Below, one piece after another: positions 60,867-64,000 of a stretch of DNA of 64,000 bases. The stretch comes from Lingula anatina (Eukaryota > Brachiopoda > Lingulata > Lingulida > Lingulidae): contig NW_019774725.1 of the NCBI RefSeq assembly GCF_001039355.2, positions 85,336 through 149,335 on the forward strand, read 5' to 3'. A program made the translations under genes and the position numbers. Position 1 is the first letter of the stretch. Each line of letters starts with the position of its first letter. The notes beneath the pieces were generated by a model that had not been told where the DNA came from, made no database searches, and saw nothing but the letters and a program-made list of their open reading frames with translations.

Positions 60867-63163
60867 CCTGATGGACATCGTCCCAGCTCTCGCCATGGTA
60901 AACCAGTACACACGCAATGCCCCATCTCCCATACAACAGAGCTAAGTAGAGAGGCGACTGCCGATGAATCTGAAAAGAATCGAAGATTGAATTAAATCTG
61001 CATTATAAAATGATTCATTAGTGTCCTAATTGGGAGATAGAGGCATTTCTAATAGGCACAAAGAAAACAGGCATATAAAGATATTAGAATCATCAAAAGT
61101 GTTAGAATTTGACTTTTTTATTGCTTTAGCCTTTCTTACCATGTCCCGAAATTCGTTTGCTTTGATCCTTCCATCGATAAAGATTCTCTTTGCTGCCTCT
61201 GTATCCCCGTGGACTATCGCCTCCACCAGTTTGGAATATTGCAGTACTAGATGCATCCGGTACAGGTCGGTGGTTTTATCGTGGGGAGGATAAAGGGAGC
61301 GTTCAGAATCGATATTTGCAAGCTGAAAAAACGATGGGCATTAAGAGAACGAACAAATAATTGCTTCCGTTAGCTCCTCTTTCTTATATTCTTATATTCT
61401 TCAGGTTAGTGATAAACAATTTCGATGTGATGTCATTATTAAAAAAATTCTTATGATCAAATGATGTATATAAATATGTACCATTTTGAACTCGGTTTTG
61501 TATTTTGGTTTTCATTTTACATATCTTATTTTTCTCATTTTAATGAGGTGATGGCTTACTGCTGTTTCCGCCGATTCCAGCAATGCCAACATTTCACGGT
61601 TAGCAAAATCACGAGCATATTCTTGAGCGCTCTTATCTGCGTGGTAGACGTTGAGGTAGTAATAGCCATTTTCAAAAAGTCTTCGTATTTCTTTGACATT
61701 TTGAGTTAAGATTAGGTTGAGAACGTGCTGAAACAGGAGAAAAAAGATTTAGTTAAATTGCAATAAGCTTGATATTTTACAGCTGTTTAATCTAATTCTA
61801 TTTACAATTCTTTTTTTAGATAGAAATATTCTCCTTAATAATAATAATAATTATAATAATAAAGTACTGCCGAATGTAGATTGCAATTCACAAAACAGAA
61901 CGAATAAAACATTATACCACCAGTTTTTTTAAATATTTTTGTGCGACCCTCTCACCTCGTCTAGAGTTCTTTCAAACTCCTCTGTTGGGTTTATGCGGGC
62001 CAGGTCTCTAGAGTTCAAGCCGTCCTGCAACGAATGAATTGTAAGACCTAATTAATCATGTAAATATAAGTTAAGAAATAATTATCAATTTTCGATAAAT
62101 CGGACAGCAATGGAGAAACGCTGTGATCTACTTACCTGGGTTTTGATGGCTGGGTCGCCGCCATACTCCAAGAGTTGCCAGATGCGTGGTGCCAGCCTCA
62201 AACACGTGGATATGGCCAGCTGCATGCACGTTTTGCCATGCTGTAGAAATAAATTATAGTTTAAATATTGTTGCTGATTTTCCATATTTGTATTTAGCTG
62301 TCAGATATTCATTGCGTCATTTCATCAAAGAAATGCTGTTGATATGGGTGGATTTTGAACTCTCCAAATAAACAGTTATGTTCAATTGGACAAAGACAAA
62401 ACCATTATAAAAATGATTTGATACCTTATGATGCAAAAGGTTACATGTACCACCCAACTTTCCCGAATGGTGCACAATAACATCAGTCATTTCATTAAGA
62501 AAATTGTTTAGGTTGTGAGTGCACAGTACTTAGAAAATAACAATATCGAGCATGCTTTAACAATTTTAACAACATAAAATGAGGTAGTTTCAAACGTTAT
62601 TTCCGTCTCATACAGCAGGTACGGTGGCATGTCTGAATTTCTCCAGAAGTGTCAGTACGAACACAATAATCATTGACGGATATACGCTGTCCCGCTTATA
62701 CTTTTTTCAATACAAAGAAATAAATTAAAAGTACATAAATAGTAAGTTGGACATTGCTTACAATGGCAAAACGCTCATCAAATATGTACTCATTTGGACT
62801 AGCCCCACCGTGTAGCAGGATCGCCGGCAGGTATAACTCGTCTTTCTGGTGTGCCTTTAGAATGCTAAGCGATAGTGGAGTGTGGCCTCGGTAGGACTAA
62901 AACATATAATGAAGTAATTAAAAGGGCAATTGATACAAAAAATCTCTTCATTGTTTACTGTTTAAGTTGTACAGAAGCAGGCTTAAGAGTTCAAAGGAAG
63001 CCAGTGCCATGGTTTATCCGTCTCATACAGCAGGTACGGTGGCATGTCTGAGTTTCTCCAAGATGAAATGTCAGAATGTATACAATAATCATTGACGGAT
63101 ATCACGGTGCACTACTTCTGTTGCTACCAATGAGAGAGAGAGAGAGAGAGAGAGGCTGGGTGA

Positions 63164-63198
<35 letters not shown>

Positions 63199-64000
63199 CG
63201 AGAGAGAGAGAGAAATGTGTAATAAACGAAACGTATATCGTACCGTATCTGTGAAGCGCGCGTTGTAAGGCTTTGCCTGCAAAACCTCGGCAAGTCTTCG
63301 TGGGTTCTGTTCAAGTACTGCAAAATACACTTCCTGCACCGAAAAGATGAAATAGACATTCAGACAGCATATTATGCTCGAAATCACTCTGTATATAGTG
63401 AGAGTGAACGGTTTTCAACAATTCTATCTTTCTAACTTACTAGCTCCTTTCCTCTTTCTGAAAGTTTCATCTTCTTTTGACATAGTATTTGCAATTGTCA
63501 TTGCAAAGCTAATTATGAGTTAACATTCATATCACCTGTCTCTCCCTTCCGTCCTCCAGAATGCGTAATATCGAGGTGTGCCCGAGCTGTGTAGCTAACT
63601 GCATCAATGTCTTCGAGCCCTGACAAAAGAAAAATTGATATTTAATATAATTCAGACCTACCAGTATGTACATTTCCGACCTGTGTACACTGGGATTATG
63701 GATCTCATCTGGATAAAAAGACCATTTATTTGTGTAAAATTAACCGAGTTGATGTGTTTTTTTCTTCAAGCTTTAAATGGTATGAAATCATTACTTATTT
63801 AAAACTACGTTTGCCACTATCCGTTACAACATTTTCCCCTAATCATTACAAGATATCAGTATTGATATTTCCCTGATTGAAGATGCTTATAACAATAATA
63901 AAGACAATACTATTACCCTTGATATATTGACATTGCACCAATATTCCATGACCATTTTTCTTACACGTGCTTCATCGTTATTCCGAACCGCGGTCCACAG
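57235..64000 (-). CDS. Ankyrin-repeat protein, 3' part of gene (upstream exons off the right edge)
   Basis: Exons in transcript order, all starting and ending in phase 0: 64000-63917 (cut by the window edge), 63619-63536, 63333-63244, 62896-62762, then block 2 (62240-62136, 62024-61956, 61727-61560, 61322-61140, 60969-60868, 60268-60173) and block 1 (59575-59471, 59359-59291, 59042-58875, 58628-58446, 58267-58166, 57613-57518), and perhaps a last exon at 57393-57235. Ankyrin helices are recognisable: GSKTLMQLATQLGHTSILRI, SYRGHTPLSLSILKAHQ, HGKTCMQLAISTCLRL with LLEYGGDPAIKTQ, and IHRQSPLYLALLYGRWGIAC. They lack much of the consensus, so the repeats are divergent. I cannot name an orthologue. 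Ankyrin arrays bind protein partners; no enzymatic domain is visible here. Confidence 0.8.
58003..58085. mobile_element. Short intronic repeat with TCCGTC/GACGGA ends, copy 1
   Basis: An ~83-bp unit begins TCCGTCTCATACAGCAGGTA and ends CAATAATCATTGACGGA. The first and last six bases are inverted complements. A CA/GA microsatellite follows. It lies in the intron after the IHRQSPLYLALL exon. Confidence 0.75.
58111..58165. repeat. (CA)n(GA)n microsatellite abutting a splice donor
   Basis: The GA run ends at the exon boundary at 58166. On the minus strand the exon ends CAG and the intron starts GTCTCTCTTTCTC, so the donor itself lies in repeat sequence. Confidence 0.9.
59154..59198. repeat. (AAT)n microsatellite
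   Basis: About fifteen AAT units in an ankyrin intron. The matching site in block 2 (about 61839-61862) is much shorter and interrupted. Confidence 0.95.
59923..59923. other. Single ambiguous base (N) at the ankyrin duplication junction
   Basis: The base is n, exactly where block 1 ends and block 2 begins. It is the same arrangement as at 6062. Confidence 0.9.
60677..60759. mobile_element. Short intronic repeat with TCCGTC/GACGGA ends, copy 2
   Basis: Same unit as 58003-58085, at the equivalent place in block 2. Confidence 0.75.
60784..60867. repeat. (CA)n(GA)n microsatellite abutting a splice donor
   Basis: Longer version of 58111-58165. It also ends at the exon boundary (60868). Confidence 0.9.
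62602..62680. mobile_element. Short intronic repeat with TCCGTC/GACGGA ends, copy 3 (diverged)
   Basis: Carries the same start and end but lacks a few bases in the middle. It lies in the next intron upstream, outside the duplicated block, so it is an independent copy. Confidence 0.75.
63017..63099. mobile_element. Short intronic repeat with TCCGTC/GACGGA ends, copy 4
   Basis: Same length and ends as copies 1 and 2, in a third intron. The inverted ends extend one base to ATCCGTC/GACGGAT here. A GA microsatellite follows closely. Confidence 0.75.
63129..63214. repeat. (GA)n microsatellites
   Basis: Three GA runs separated by short unique pieces, between two ankyrin exons. Confidence 0.95.

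Larger units (their letters stand above)
59924..62560 (-). repeat. Ankyrin gene duplication, block 2
   Basis: Second block, beginning directly after the N at 59923. It joins the unique upstream exons (62762 onward) without a break, so it is contiguous with the rest of the gene. Confidence 0.9.

Noticed and set aside
1-64000. CRISPR arrays, bacterial operons, tRNA or rRNA genes, viral genes
   Set aside because: The window is spliced animal DNA. No regularly spaced repeat-spacer array, no convincing tRNA B-box with cloverleaf, and no viral gene was seen by eye.

Overview
The window is metazoan nuclear DNA. It holds split genes with many short exons and GT-AG introns, AT-rich introns, abundant dinucleotide microsatellites, and foldback or terminal-inverted-repeat repeats. 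Two genes can be named by family: Integrator complex subunit 2 and TBCC domain-containing protein 1. The mix (INTS2, TBCCD1, a secreted leucine-rich-repeat protein, an ankyrin gene, strong sequence polymorphism between local copies) fits a marine invertebrate. I cannot name the phylum with confidence.

Layout. (1) 56-12109, plus strand: the 3' part of INTS2, entering from the left edge, with an internal direct duplication of seven exons whose junction carries a single N at 6062. (2) 13138-22423, minus strand: a complete 18-exon TBCCD1, tail-to-tail with INTS2; the two poly(A) signals are about 140 bases apart. Its second intron holds an antisense-oriented, very basic ORF that looks like a piece of a multicopy element. 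(3) 22424-31551: about 9 kb between the divergent TBCCD1 and LRR genes, with one N (23333) and microsatellites but no gene I can support. (4) 31568-47109, plus strand: a complete four-exon gene for a secreted protein of about 1011 residues: signal peptide, LRRNT, about 21 leucine-rich repeats, LRRCT, then a C-terminal trypsin-fold domain that has lost its catalytic His and Ser. Its 11.8-kb first intron holds a 692-bp inverted-repeat element with repeated ATCGCGAT palindromes and a foldback element. (5) 47110-57234: about 10 kb of repeat-rich intergenic DNA (microsatellites, two diverged copies of a ~0.7-kb repeat, a 319-bp hairpin element). (6) 57235-64000, minus strand: the 3' part of an ankyrin-repeat gene built entirely of phase-0 exons, with a six-exon block present twice and a single N (59923) exactly at the junction.

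Two of the three Ns sit exactly at the junction of a direct tandem duplication whose copies differ mostly at synonymous and intronic positions. That pattern is what unmerged haplotypes at contig joins look like. In INTS2 the duplicated block cannot be spliced through in frame, which strengthens the artefact reading. In the ankyrin gene it can, so a gene model there could be inflated by 241 residues.

The most unusual biological observations are the LRR plus inactive serine-protease fusion; a 65-76-bp tandem repeat that multiplies a splice acceptor of INTS2 so that upstream acceptors would add an in-frame peptide; and a short (~80-bp) inverted-repeat-ended element reinserted in successive introns of the ankyrin gene.
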